The position numbers and the translations under genes are program-made. The notes beneath the pieces were generated by a model, which was given only the letters and a program-made list of their open reading frames with translations, did no database searches and was not told the DNA's origin. Positions 25,138 through 37,736 of a stretch of 64,000 nt of DNA are shown piece after piece. Position 1 is the stretch's first letter; every line of letters starts with the position of its first letter. The stretch lies in the NCBI GenBank assembly GCA_018873245.2, contig JAEMBT020000005.1, forward strand, positions 9,808,001 through 9,872,000, written 5' to 3'. Origin of the DNA: Archegozetes longisetosus. Lineage: Eukaryota; Arthropoda; Arachnida; Sarcoptiformes; Trhypochthoniidae.

Positions 25138-26400
25138 TTATTTTAAATGAGAATAAAGATATTGCCAACTGACTTGTCCCTCATCATTAAAATAAGACGT
25201 GAATTTATCTCTAATTTCTTTTGCTTCTGATGAATAAAAATTTGAAGATATTTGCCCTATTGATTGTATTGCTTGCGAGTCTCTATTTTGCCTCCATGTG
25301 CCCATATGTAAAGTCCCTGTCAATATGTCTTCATGATCGATAGAGTTTGGAGGTGTATATATGTTACGTGTACTTGTTTTAGTTCTTAAAAGGTTATGTA
25401 AAAGCACAGTGGCTAACACTAGTTTCTTCGAATTGTCAACAGATAAAGATATAGGTTTACGGTAAACACGCCATACCGAACTCAAAATCCCAAAAGCATT
25501 TTCAACCACTCTTCTGGCTCTCGAAAGTCGATAATTAAATATTCTTCGCTTGTTGTCTAAACTTTTAACCGAAAAGGGTTTCATTAAATACCTTTTCAAA
25601 GGAAAAGCTTCGTCTCCAACAAAAACATAAGGCAAATTATGAGAACCAACAATTTTGTCTTCAGGTATATTTAAGTTATTTGATTCAATAGCTTCTTTTA
25701 TACCGCATTTACCCCAAACTCCGCCATCGCTTATGCGTCCATTAGTTCCAACATCAGTATAAAGAAACTTATAGTCAGCATCAGCTATTGCCATCAACAC
25801 GATACTGAAAGTTCCCTTATAATTGTAGAAATGGGAACCACTATGTGATGGCTGGTTAATCAATACGTGTTTGCCATCGATGGCTCCAATACAATTTGGA
25901 AAATGCCATAGCTCTTTAAATTGTTTTACTATTATATTCCATTCCTCTTCAGTTGTTGGAGTCTTGAGATATTTATCTTTGAGCTGATAATAAATTGCTT
26001 CGCATACTTCGGGAACTATATTTGATATCGAAGAAGGTGATACACGAAATGCAAATGAAAGTGACTGATATGAATCACCTGTTGCTAAAAACCGAAGAGT
26101 TAATGCGACTCTTTCTTCAATCTTGATGGATTCACGCATACAACTGTCTTCTTTTTGAATTTGAGACCTTATTGAATCAACGATAAAGTAAAAAGTTTCG
26201 GTATTCATTCGCAGATATCTTCTGTAATTTTCAGTGTCTTCTAACGCCAATTCTTTGACTAAATTCTCGTAATGACCTTTATCTGAGCGACGTTTAAACA
26301 AGTTTTTCATCCAAACACTCCTATTAACACGTCGTTCTTCATATTTATCTTCTTCGAGAAGTAAAACAATAGCTGCGGCCACTTTTTTCTTGGAGAACAT
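25138..26400 (-). CDS. PIF/Harbinger DDE transposase (HARBI1-like)
   Basis: An intronless 420-residue protein, the usual length for HARBI1-like nucleases. An N-terminal helix-turn-helix-like region (RFLATGDSYQSLSFAFRVS) precedes the DDE nuclease fold. The catalytic acidic residues are visible in IGAIDGKHV (first Asp), LYTDVGTNGRISDGGVWG (second Asp) and RVVENAFGILSSVWRV (Glu). It cuts and joins the 3-bp-duplicating element ends and works with the MADF protein encoded convergently. All three acidic residues are present and no frameshift is seen, so it may be active. Domesticated HARBI1 is an alternative, but the flanking TIRs and duplication argue for a mobile copy. Confidence 0.93.
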   Translation of the reverse strand: MFSKKKVAAAIVLLLEEDKYEERRVNRSVWMKNLFKRRSDKGHYENLVKELALEDTENYRRYLRMNTETFYFIVDSIRSQIQKEDSCMRESIKIEERVALTLRFLATGDSYQSLSFAFRVSPSSISNIVPEVCEAIYYQLKDKYLKTPTTEEEWNIIVKQFKELWHFPNCIGAIDGKHVLINQPSHSGSHFYNYKGTFSIVLMAIADADYKFLYTDVGTNGRISDGGVWGKCGIKEAIESNNLNIPEDKIVGSHNLPYVFVGDEAFPLKRYLMKPFSVKSLDNKRRIFNYRLSRARRVVENAFGILSSVWRVYRKPISLSVDNSKKLVLATVLLHNLLRTKTSTRNIYTPPNSIDHEDILTGTLHMGTWRQNRDSQAIQSIGQISSNFYSSEAKEIRDKFTSYFNDEGQVSWQYLYSHLK

Positions 26401-26769
26401 TTTCGAGTAAAATAATAAACAATAGAAATGAACGTATGGTTAAGCAAGGAGTCAGCTTTACGCATTCCTTCCATTCATTGTTTTTAAATTAATTAATAAC
26501 ATTTAACTAATTTAATTATACACTAGAAACTGGTTTTATAATTTTCAAATAAAAACATAAACAAAACTTTAAAATCGAGCGCTTCTCAAAGCCATCACTG
26601 CGCCTGCATTCAATACTTTAAAGTGATTCGCTATTGTAAAGTAAAATTGCATGCAATGAATTGCATCGTCTAGATAGAAAATTGCAGCGACTAATCCTCA
26701 ATGCAACGGATTGAAATAAAAATTGCAGGCGATGTGCGATGAATATCGCCTCGTGTTAACGCACCTTAA

Positions 26770-27743
26770 GGGTTAAACGAAATTAAGATAAATACTTAAG
26801 TCAAATGTTATATTTGAAATTAAAGTTGAGCTAATTATTAAACTTATGTTCGAAACATATTGTCCGACAGAAACAGAGCTCGAACCAAGACTTTGAAAGT
26901 TAACTATTAGAGTGTTGAACTTCTATACAAATAAGTTATATTATTGATACTCTTACTAACTCCGTGATTAACTTGTTGCTATTAAATCTGTCTTTTCAAT
27001 TGGTATAAGCTTTCAAGTGTCAAATGATATCGTCTTGACAGTTGTTTTTCTTCTTTGATTGATTGAATTTGATCTCGTAGTTAACCTTATTTTCTACTAT
27101 TATTTTAGAGTAGGTACAGTTAAATAAAAATCGTAAACATTATCGTTTTTCGGCTCATTATTGACTATCTGGTTGAAAGGACAACTACTCGTTAACCCTA
27201 AGCATACTTAACCACTTTTAGCACAATTTATGAATATTTAATAAGTTATCTCTCTTTTTAATGTCTTTGCTATTTGTCGCATTTAATCAAATGTTTCGCA
27301 TTACTTTTATTTCAAATTGCTTTCGTCCATTTATCAGTTTTAGCTATAAACCATTAGAAATATATCTAAATGTTTAAATATCGTTAGTCATAAATTTTAA
27401 CTATTAATTAACAAAGTTAACAAAGTAATAATAACTTTATTTAAAGCATTTTCAATGAATAAGTATTTAATAATTTAATGGAATTCGAGTAAAATTTGAT
27501 ATACATTAACAAACTTAAGAACTGAATAACTAATCTACAAATTATACAAAATTAGATAAACTCATTTAATATCTGAAGGAATAAATTGTTTATAACAACT
27601 AAAAGCTAAGAAAACATATTATTTATACAAAGTTAAAAGCATTTCAAAGTCTTAATATTTGAAAAAAGGAAAAGAAACTTCAAATAAAATCAAACTCTAG
27701 ATGAAAGTATTGGCAAACATAGATACAAATGTATAACAGATTA
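26770..27743. other. Intergenic region downstream of DMC1
   Basis: AT-rich with no supported gene. It should contain the DMC1 3' untranslated region and its polyadenylation signal. Confidence 0.4.
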
Positions 27744-29351
27744 TTAATCTTTTGAGTCAGCAATTCCTCCTTCAGTTATAGCAAATGTGGCTTCATTTTC
27801 GGGCAGGTCTGGACTGTCATAGATTTTGGCGATTCGGGTCTCATTTCTTCCTTTTCTCAATGATATTCTAGTAGTCGAGGCGTGAGCCAAAACATGACCT
27901 CCAATTGGCTTTTTTGGGTCCGCCTGAAAAGTCATTGTTGCTCCTATCACAACAATCAATTAAATAATTATCAAAATTGAACTATAATTAATAGTTAATT
28001 GTTAAGTGAAGTGATCCAGACCTGGGTCTGCAGTCATTTGATTAGTTATAAAAACTGCAATATTATATTCTTCGCTAATCTTTTGCAATTTAGATAAGAC
28101 TTGAGCTAGTTTTTGTTGCCTTTCTGATAGTTCTCCTCTTCCAGAATAGTCCACACGGAATAAAGCCATTATTGAGTCAACGACTAGTAGTTTGAATTGT
28201 CCACAATCATCGTGGAATTTAGCAGCCACTGCGTCTGAGGTTCAAATCAACAATTAGTGAATTCATTGATTTTTTATAAGTTATTAATTCATTTCTAACC
28301 TAATATTTCGTATTGATGTTCACTCGTATGCGCGCGTACGTAAAGCACGTTTTCAAGTGCTGTCTCTTCATCCAAATTATATCGCGCAGCGATTTGTCTA
28401 TTATTTTAAGCTTTTATTAAATTTAGATTTGACTTTATTTGATAATTATTATTAATCACCTGAGTCTTTCAGGACGAAAAGTATGTTCGGTGTCGATATA
28501 CATAGCTTTTCCTCCAGAATAGTTGTCTCTCGGTATTTGACACGTGACTTTTTCGTTCAATTAAACTTAGTTTTAGTATGTTTTGTTAGCTTTCGTTCAA
28601 TTTTTTCAGATTCGTTCAATACTCACTGCAAAGAGTGTGTGATATTTGTGTTTTTCCAGTTCGAAATTCTCCGAAAGCTTCAGTTATTGACATGCTTTCG
28701 ATTCCACCGCCCAGCAGTCTACTATTAATTCATTTATTCAAGTTTTGTTAATTAGTTTATTAACTGCTTTTAGTGAAAAGTAATTCAACAATTTCAAACA
28801 AACTTAAGCTCTTGAGATCCGGTGCAAAGTTTGAAAACAGTTTTCCGCTTTTCGCTCACTTGAAGTGCTGTCAAAAATCCTGAATCAGTGCTTATTTTAT
28901 TGGCCACTTCCTTGATTTTATCGACTTTTGCTTCACTTAATCCCTAATAGAGATGAAACGACACCCAAACTACAAATTTTGAAAAATCAAAAAATTGATC
29001 AAAAGCGAAAAATACTTTAATTTGAGCTAATTTTTTCTTAATCGTCATTTGAATCCCTTTTATAGTGCAAATTCCAGCTGTTTTTAACTTTTTGATATCA
29101 CTCGCGTTCTATCAATAAATTTGAATAATTAAGAACAAATGAATTAAAAGAGCAAAAATAGCAATAAATGTAAATACTATTCCGTGGTTTTGAAGCATAT
29201 CGACGTCTTGAAAGAATGAATCCTTTAATCAAAAATAACAATTAAACAGCAATTAAATACATATTGAATTGGATCGAAATCCAATATATCTATTACTTAC
29301 CTCTTCTTCATCGGTTAGGCTGTTATCTAGTGATTGTTCGGCTAATGACAT
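27744..29351 (-). CDS. DMC1: Meiotic recombinase DMC1
   Basis: Nine exons on the minus strand: 29351-29301, 29222-29178, 29108-29016, 28943-28804, 28718-28627, 28547-28460, 28397-28300, 28234-28022 and 27943-27744. All splice in register to 339 residues; vertebrate DMC1 has 340. The protein shows the N-terminal helix-hairpin-helix region ([15 protein letters not shown], then [10 protein letters not shown]), Walker [10 protein letters not shown], Walker [22 protein letters not shown], the DNA-binding loop [18 protein letters not shown] and the ending [22 protein letters not shown]1 forms RecA-type filaments on single-stranded DNA at meiotic breaks and pairs homologues. The [14 protein letters not shown] loop and the short N-terminus favour DMC1 over RAD51. 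One residue is missing before LLGGG. Its start faces that of the golgin gene 279 bases away. Confidence 0.96.
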
Positions 29352-29630
29352 GACTATTCTTTAATTATCAAATAATAATTCAAATTAAAAAATTAAATTC
29401 AATAATAATTAAATGAATGGTTTTTAAGCAAAATTTGAGCTGATTTTGATTCTGTTTTAAAAATCTCGTTCTATTTTGCGCACAAATCAAACTCTATTCT
29501 GATTGGCTATCACTGAACACATCACACAAAGCTGTTATGCAATCAAAGCATTGAAAGGCTATTGAGTAGTGTTTTCATTCATTTTATCGACTGAAGTGAT
29601 TATTAAACTTCAACAAAAAATTAGTTAAAA
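29352..29630. promoter_or_regulatory. Shared divergent promoter interval (DMC1 / GCC1-like)
   Basis: Only 279 bases separate the DMC1 start codon on the minus strand from the golgin start codon on the plus strand. The interval must hold both 5' untranslated regions and core promoters. No TATA box or other named motif was convincing. Inference: a bidirectional promoter. Confidence 0.5.
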
Positions 29631-30873
29631 ATGTCATCAAATGATTGTTCGAATTGTGATAAATTAAGTGCGATAATAACCGATCAGAAGCATAAAATGC
29701 AATTAATTGAGACCCGAATGAAAGACTTGATCCGCGCCTATAAGTCGATGACGACAGAAAGAGATAATCTTTTGGCTATTAGTTCTTCAGCTGTTCTTCC
29801 ATTAAATAATTGTGACGAACAACAAAAACGGTTATCTATTTTAGAGTCATCAGTGGCTGAAATGAGCGCAATTTGTGGCAAATATGAATCTGAAAGAATT
29901 AAAGATAAACAACTGATCGAACAATTGACACAAAAATGCGAACAATTGACCATTGATTTAGAAACAAGTAAATCATTGAATTCAAGTAACGAGGCAGTCA
30001 AACAACATTCAGAGCAAAAGGACCATAAAGTAAGACATCGAGGGATACAAACGGAAGAGTTTATTGACGAAAATGTGTTTCAAACTGAGTCAACAAGTGA
30101 TCAGAAGCCAATAGAAGTCTATGAGAGTTGTGTTTATGCAGTTGATGTGGAAACTCAAACTGATTCTGGTTTGGATTTTGATAACTTAAGTACTAATAAA
30201 AGTAAAAAAAGCGAATTAGCGATTGTTGTCCCGACACAAAGAGATAGTATGGAATCGGAACAGTTGTCGAATACTAGTTATAGTCCGAGTCCTCCAAACT
30301 CTGCAGATGTTATCGAGAGATATCCTGTTTTCAGTTCGAATCCTAGAGATATGACCAATAGCAGCGAAACTCTCTTCTCAAATAATAGTTCACACGGAGT
30401 TTCACTTTTTTATGCAAACGAATTGGCTCGAAAAGAGATCGATTTGGCTGAGATTCGACTACAGGCCAGAGAGTATGAGTGTGCCTTAAGAGAATTGCAG
30501 TGGAAGTACAATATGGATAAGTATAAGTCAGTATTTAATTGTTTTTATCACTTTTATACCAGTTATTGTTTAAAAGTTTGCCGGAAGAATAGGATGAGTG
30601 CTATAAAGACAGCGACTTATCCTCTTTTTCTAGTGAACCATTTGATTTGATATTTAATTTGAATATTTTAATGATAGGCTTCAGTCGCGTATCACCGATT
30701 TAGAACGACATCAATCAATGGTATCTTCGAATCAGTCTATGAGTCAATTAAATATAACTTATATCCGCAATGTTCTCACTAAGTTATTGAATACTAAAGA
30801 TAAACAACAGAAACAGTTTATGATTAATGCCATTATGGCTGCTTTGGAACCGAAAGATCGTAAACCAAAGTAA
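29631..30873 (+). CDS. GCC1: GRIP-domain golgin, GCC1 (GCC88)-like
   Basis: Two exons, 29631-30526 and 30678-30873, joined across a 151-base intron (GTCAGT...ATGATAG), give 363 residues. The N-terminus carries the GCC1-type segment MKDLIRAYKSMTTERDNL. Coiled-coil stretches follow at about 10-50, 65-120 and 270-320, separated by a Ser/Asn-rich low-complexity linker. The last 50 residues form a GRIP domain containing NITYIRNVLTKLLNTKDKQ, with the Tyr that contacts Arl1-GTP. GRIP golgins are recruited by Arl1 to the trans-Golgi, where they tether endosome-derived vesicles. The protein is shorter than vertebrate GCC1 because of a reduced coiled coil. It is head to head with DMC1. Confidence 0.85.
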
Positions 30874-33564
30874 TTGATTTAATTATTTAACTACTCCTTA
30901 GACGACTGATTGAAATGAACTCTTAACTAAAGTTTAGATTGTTTCAAATCAATTCAATAAGTATCAAATTATTCGCTGATTTCATTCCTAAGAAATTTTA
31001 ATTTTTTATACAGTCTTTAAGCAATTTAATAAATATTTATTCTCAATCCATGATTTGTATTAATTTTGATATCTAATCTGAAACATTTTCGTTTACTCTT
31101 ATAACTTTTTTCTAACAACAAATATACATTGAATTTATGATAACTTTGATTTGTTCTGTCCATGATCTGATCACGACTATTGTTGAACTTCTGGTTCCTT
31201 AAAGGTTTGGCTATAGTTGCGTTCACTATTTATAGGTGTATTTGTGTGTAAGGATATATGTGGTTAATTACGGTATATCGTTGTGCCCGATTTTTTTAGT
31301 TGAAAACCAATAGAAATAAACTTACTGTCAAATTGATTGAAAGTTCTCTATTAATTATCTAAAAGATTTAATCTTATATAGTTAAAAATGTCAATTGAAG
31401 AGAAAATATTGCTGAAAAATCGTCACAGACACTATGAGTGGCTCATAAAACAAACTTGTGCGCAATGAATGCAATGCACACGCAGGAGATTTGAATTAAC
31501 AGCTGACGTTTTAACTATGGTTCAATCATTTTGAATGATTTGCTCAAAAAGTTTTAAAATTTAATTAGTGAACAAAAATGATAAATAAGAAGGAAAATGA
31601 ATCCTAAGTGGTATGAGAAAAGTAATACAATAAATATATTGATAATTATTTTGATTTTTAGCGGCTATGGAAATGAGACTAATAGACAAAATGTGCGAAA
31701 AACGGCTCATTGAATAGTGTTTACTGTGGTCTACGGACATGATCACATGAAGTCTACACAAATCCTATATGAATACAATTGATTTTGACTTGAAGATCCG
31801 AAACTTTGAATCGAATGGAAAAAAATTGCGAGTCATCTATGGGTCTATTGTTTTGGCGATCTATCTATTAATTTTCATTGATCAATAGTATCATTTTAAC
31901 TGATATACTGAAAGTATGTTTTGTATCTAGTCAATTGTTTTAGTTATTTGCTTAAATTGTTGAAATTGTTTTCTCTTTAAATGGATTTCTGCTTTATTTT
32001 GTGTTAATTTGTGGATAAGTGTTCATTGTATTCACTTTTGTTGTCAATTTCTATACTAAGAGCTCTTATTTTATAAGTTTGTTTAGCAAACGTCTGAAGA
32101 CTTTCAAACCATAAGGTCAGCCATTATGTATGACTGATTGGAACGATTGCGTGCGCGCCATATAATTATCGTTACGACAGACTTGGAGTTGACCGATAAT
32201 GTGAAGCAATGTATGCACCACAACCAGAGTATTGACAATCTTTGAGTTATCACAACATTTGGAATTTTGGCCATAAACCAGTGAAACGTGGGCGAAACTA
32301 CTTCATGATTTTTATCAAAAGAAGGAAACGCTGAAAAATAAGAACATTATCTTCTGAGCAGGTTCGCATCAGTTGTATCTCAGGCACTTTTTATTAGGGG
32401 CTTCAATAGGCTTGACCAACGAGTACAGAAAATTGATTTAATCAATAGCAATGCCTATAATACAACTGATGCCAATCTATTATCAAATATTTAATGAATT
32501 TTGTTGGCTTTAAATACAAAGATGTTTTGAAAAATCATAATGAAGATGTGTTTATCTAGTATGTTTTGCGACACTAATTATTTGGAAGCCTTTTGTTCAT
32601 ATCTTTGTGGTGTAAAACATACTTTTGATTTAATTGGGAATTAAGAGACAGCTATCTTATATCGAATATACGATTAGATATTTAGGAACTGTAGAGTGAG
32701 AGAGATGAGAGTAGTACAAAAGATAGTCAATTGAGTTGCATTGAAAATAGAAACAAATTACAGCAAAAATGTATAATATGCTACAGTATATAAATTAAAA
32801 TCCAGTTAATCATTATAACATAAAAATAATTGAAGACAACAATCATTCTAAAACCAGAGAGTGATTGTTGTCTTCAATTGTATTTTATGCTATATTTAGT
32901 TACGAATTGTGTTATGCCATTCGATTTAAATTAAGTGACTTGAGGCAGACACAGATAAGCAAAAGATAGTAACCACGCATTGATTTCCATTTTCGGTGCA
33001 TTTAACTATAGTAACGCATTCGATTGTTGTGCAGGACCAATTCTCAGTTATAAACTACACTTAGTTGTCAACCAATTTTTAAACAGTTTATACAATCTAT
33101 TCTGCATTTTTTGTGAAACAGAATCTGTAACTTTATGATGAATAATAACAGATTTTCCAATAAATTGAACCAATATTTCAGAGACAATACCAGATTATCT
33201 TTTGTTACATGATGTGACAACAGAAAAGATGTAATTACTAGTGGCCACCAATGAAGGTAGTCTACGAATTCGAGAAGAGTGTGTGCAGAAACGCAGTTTT
33301 CATCACGAGTGATAACAAAGCAATTGAATGCGAGAAAAGCCTTAACATAATGACCTAAGAATATGTATAAATATCCCTAAAATTGAATTAACCATAATTG
33401 AAAGTATTAGAACCCGATAAAAAGTGAAGTTTTACTTTGACTCAATGTTTTTCGAACTTATTAAAATAAAAAGTACAAGTCTTTTACTAATGACTAAATA
33501 GCAAATTATGCTTTTTCGCAATTCATTTTTTACAAAGTTTGATAACATAATCACATATTACATA
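30874..33564. other. Intergenic region with one hairpin repeat
   Basis: No gene was recognised in 2.7 kb. The only structured item is an 83-base hairpin at 32814-32896, listed separately. Confidence 0.4.
32814..32896. repeat. Short hairpin (inverted repeat)
   Basis: Two arms sharing AATTGAAGACAACAATCA are inverted around a central segment of about 20 bases. The arms are about 32 bases long with few mismatches. It could be a tiny MITE or a hairpin RNA source. Confidence 0.55.
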
Positions 33565-34273
33565 CAGTCATGGAAAAATCTAAAGTACCTACTAAATTTG
33601 ATCTAGTTCCTTATTCTTTAGTTCGATTTTGATTTCAGAAATATGGTTTGTGAGTAATCATGGAAGAAATTGTTTGAAAAATTTTTTTTCAAAAATTCAT
33701 CGTGGTAAATTTTTTTATAACACATATTCTATAACTTGAATACTACAAGGTATATTTCAGATTTTTCAGTTCCATTTTGTAAAGCCTGGAAATTGAGTCG
33801 ACACGTGTTTAAGGAAATTTTTGAAAAATTACTCAATTGATCGTGGTAGTTTGTTAAACGTTAATGTACTCAATACAATAGAGTTAAAGTTCAGGTAATT
33901 TATAAAGTTTAGAGCTTATGGGAAAAGTAACGTAGAAATCAAACAGCGATTAAGTAAGAATTGTATTGATTACATTAACGTTTAACAAACTACCACGATC
34001 AATTGAGTAATTTTTCAAAAATTTCCTTAAACACGTGTCGACTCAATTTCCAAGCTTTACAAAATGGAACCGAAAAATCTGAAATATACCTTGTAGTATT
34101 CAAGTCATAGAATATGTGTTATAAAAAATTTACCACGATGAATTTTTGAAAAAAAATTTTTCAAACAATTTCTTCCATGATTACTCACAAACCATATTTC
34201 TGAAATCAAAATCGAACTAAAGAATAAGGAACTAGATCAAATTTAGTAGGTACTTTAGATTTTTCCATGACTG
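33565..34273. mobile_element. Long-arm palindromic MITE, TA-flanked
   Basis: A 709-base element with ends CAGTCATGGAAAAATC, flanked by TA at 33563-33564 and 34274-34275. The two arms are over 300 bases (33565 to about 33885 and about 33958 to 34273) and almost identical inverted copies. They contain ACACGTGTTTAAGG and CAAACTACCACGATCAATTG. The unique centre is only about 70 bases. The TA target and CAGT termini suggest a Tc1/mariner-derived foldback. The very high arm identity implies recent formation. Confidence 0.85.
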
Positions 34274-36450
34274 TATATAACATTGAACAGGATTTGATTT
34301 ACCATATTTTAGAAGTGCCGTCTAGTTTGCAGTGCAATAAATAGCTCTAGTTTCGCTGCTTTTGACCCAGTTTTAAACTGTGAATTATAGATCTTATAAT
34401 CTTATGAAGATTGTTCAAAATAAAACTAAACTCAGACAAAGCAGTTAAAGGCTTTTTACAATTTGATATTTTAATCGAAAGTAATATCAATTACTCATAC
34501 ACTGAAAATTTGATCTATCAAAATCAACTTTTATAATTAAAATAATATATTTATTGAGAAACTTTCTAGTGTACAGCGACTAAATAAGTATTTATTTATC
34601 GTACATTGGATTACATTTTGAACTTTAAAAGATTCGGGTTGAAAATCAAGCAGCATAAAATATAATCAAAGATTAACAGTCTGGTAAACTGAAATTGTGA
34701 TATACATTGAACTAAATGAACTTCATAGTAATGAATGATTGTACCTTTACAGTGCATGAACTTTAATTTTTTCCACCATACTCCTGAAGAACTAATAGTA
34801 ATAACAATCAATTTGTTAAACTAGTTTAATTAGGTTTATGATTAAAAGTTAGTGCATAAATAAATTATGATACATATCGAGACTCAAACCAGGATATAAT
34901 TCAACCAAATCTCCAACCGATGTCTTTTATCTTTCGTAAACATAGTAAAAAGGTAACCAATAAATTAATATTTGATAGATATTTATCATAAGTTCTAAAA
35001 TGTCGCACACCAATAACTTTAACAATAATCCTTACACACAGAAACACTTAAAAAAAACTCACAGAAAGTATGTGAACTATGCCCAGAAACTTTCCGCGAA
35101 CATCATAAAAGGTCAAACCAGTTAATAAGGACCTTTAGTTGTCAGTAATATGAAGGAAAACTCGTCAATCATACGAATATTCAGCTAACTAAAAGATTTG
35201 AATTATATGGATAATTAAAAATTTTTATTTTCAAACCCTATCTCTAGAAAATCTGATAGCATAAAGACTTCTTAAGTAATGATTTTTATAGTAATTTCTT
35301 AGTATAAAAAATTCTATAATCCTCATCACAAGAAAAACTAAACATAATAAGATTTTAATCATGTTACCCACTCATAAGAGCAGCTCCTCTTTGATTGAGT
35401 TATTAATGTTGAAAACAATAAGTGTTCCACAAGAGAGTCATAACTACCAAAGAAATAGTTGTCATTCTCTAACAGTTTATAGACTACTAATCAAATGATT
35501 GAAAGCATTGCTGAAAATGTTTTTCAATTTCAAATTCATTATATATTTATGGGTATATCAGACAAAAAGTTGATGCATAAATGGCTGGCATTTTAATTCT
35601 CTTACTTTGAACATTTTTTTGTCCCTCTCGTGCTATCTAATGTTGTAAAACAACTTTTGCTTTTCTTTATTGCTTTTGAAGCTCTTCTTTAATATATTTA
35701 TTATGTTGTGTACGGATTATAGCATTCAATCAATTGTTAAAATATTTTCTCAATTGTTATTCAGCTTTTTATTCAATCATCGAATGAATGCTATTCTGTA
35801 ATCACGCAAACAATGACCATCTCTGAGCTTTGATTTGATTTTAAATTTTCTTCTCTGACCTATAAATTAGGATAGAAAATCTCTTATTAATTTTTGATTA
35901 TCGGAAAACTACTTTTAGGGGACACCACCATTAAGGGACACCAATGCTAGACTATGGGATGCTGTAAACAAAAGCCATGCTTTGAAGTTTGGGACAAGTA
36001 TAACGTTTGCTATGATTCAGCCTATACTCAGTCCGAAATATAAATATAACTTAATACTAGTCTATATTTAAGTTATTTATTTTTGAATTTATAATTAAAT
36101 TATTCCAAAGGTGAAGATTAATATGATGAGGACTTAAAAAAGCGAAAGATCTGTGCTTGATAATTTTTATTTATTTAAAAGAAAATTTAGCAAATTTTGT
36201 TTTTTCAAATTAAAGTAAATCTATTAATTTTTTTATTTGATTGAATTAAGTGAATAAGTTCAAATAATATAAAAAGTTTTTTAAGATTAATATTATTCAC
36301 TACGAGAACAATATTTCTGATGACGAGGAGTATTATTGATGAAAATTATTTATCGAATCTCACTTTCCATCAATTCATTCCATAAAATGCTTAATTTTTT
36401 ATTGAAATTTTCTGTAATACATTTTGGCAAATTTTTTGTTTTATAGTTTA
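34274..36450. other. Intergenic AT-rich region
   Basis: No gene, RNA or repeat boundary was supported in this 2.2-kb interval. Confidence 0.4.
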
Positions 36451-37050
36451 TTTGGGTAAATCCAGGCTAATGGGTTTAAAGGGGTTCCCGACCCACCACC
36501 TCCAAGTGCAATTCATCATTGGATTCAGTTCATCGAACTGAACACTTTGATATCACACTTGACTACTTTCAACCCGAATCTGACCACTTCTGGTCACTGA
36601 GACCTAACTCCCTCGAAAATGGGTAAACCTGGCATTACCAAGTTGTAACCCAAGCCAAACCTGATTTAAACTAATGTATAATAGGTTAGGTCGCAAAGCG
36701 ACTTAACTTATTCTCCCTTAGTTTATATCAGGCTTATTTAGGTTATAAATTGAGAATCCAGGTTTATCCATTACGAGGTACTAAACCAAACAATGATGGG
36801 TATCTCGAGAACTACTTGAGATAATCGACCAAGTGAAGTTTCAAAATGCTCAGTTCAATATCCAACGATACGTTCCGTTTTCAGGTTGGCCACTTCCGTC
36901 GGGAGTTGACCAGAAATCGTCAAGTTTCGGTTGGATGCGATCAAGTGTGGTATCAAAACGCTCAGATCGACGAACTGAATTCAATGATGTATCAAACTGG
37001 AGATGGTGGTCGGAAGTCTCCTTTGACCCATTAGCCCGGATTAGCCAAGT
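36451..37050. mobile_element. Palindromic repeat element with internal direct repeats
   Basis: The arms are imperfect inverted copies: the left arm starts TTTGGGTAAATCCAGGCTAA near 36451 and the right arm ends TTAGCCCGGATTAGCCAAG near 37048. They share GGTGGTCGG/CCGACCCACCACC-type blocks and the GTTCATCGAACTGAA segment. The motif ATCCAGGTTTATCCATTACG, then ACTAAACC, occurs at about 36753-36790 and again, diverged, just outside at about 37125-37150. Two short plus-strand frames inside reflect the repeat, not a gene. Confidence 0.55.
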
Positions 37051-37736
37051 GTAAAAATCCTAGTAGGTCAAATGGTCGGTAGGTTAAACTGTATAGATCT
37101 GCTTGTGTTACGCCTCAAGAAATCCGGGTTTATCCATTACTATTTACTAAACCAAAGATTCTTGAAACTAAAGTTAGACGTAATTTCTTATTCACAGCTA
37201 GTTTAAAGATTAAAATATTCTTGTTCCTTTATGTGGGAAAACAGACTTTTAAAAAGTGGGCGTGGTTACCCATGGAGTGGGACATGTTGCTTCTTCAAGT
37301 AAAGTTCATAGGTATATAAAATGAAACTCAAAGCCCTCCCATTTGGGTGTAGTAACATAACTATAACATAATCGTTCCTTATTATATAACAAAATATTCC
37401 ATAAGATAAATTACACGTTAAATAATAGTTTGAAACTTTAACAAAAACTTGATAAACTCTTCTAAACTTCATATTGACATCTAAGATTTCTGAAAACTTT
37501 AATAAGATTAAACAAGAAGCTCAACTGAATGACATTTGAATTTTACTATTCGTTAGAACTTACTTGATTTTGATAATGATCTCAACAATTATATGTTGAT
37601 TTCATATTTTTATATATAAAATAATAAATAGAGAAGCAACTTGTATTTAGTTTTAGACAGTATTATTATTACAAATTTTGTAAATAATGATGGCATAATT
37701 TGAATTAATTTTTACTTTAATTAATTAAAACTGTAT

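Larger units (their letters stand above)
24031..26766. mobile_element. Complete PIF/Harbinger DNA transposon
   Basis: A 2,736-base element with inverted ends starting AGGTGCGTTTACACGA (left) and AGGTGCGTTAACACGA (right, inverted). TAA is duplicated at 24028-24030 and 26767-26769, the 3-bp TWA duplication of this superfamily. Subterminal GCGATATTCATCGC repeats occur at both ends and are likely transposase-binding sites. The two convergent genes required for movement lie inside: a MADF/BESS DNA-binding partner and a DDE transposase. Both look intact. Confidence 0.92.

Noticed and set aside
28483-28728. Plus-strand frame inside DMC1
   Set aside because: Antisense to DMC1 exons 5 and 6, whose spliced frame is well conserved.
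36833-37054. Two overlapping plus-strand frames as a small gene
   Set aside because: They lie wholly within the right arm of a palindromic repeat and have no family match.
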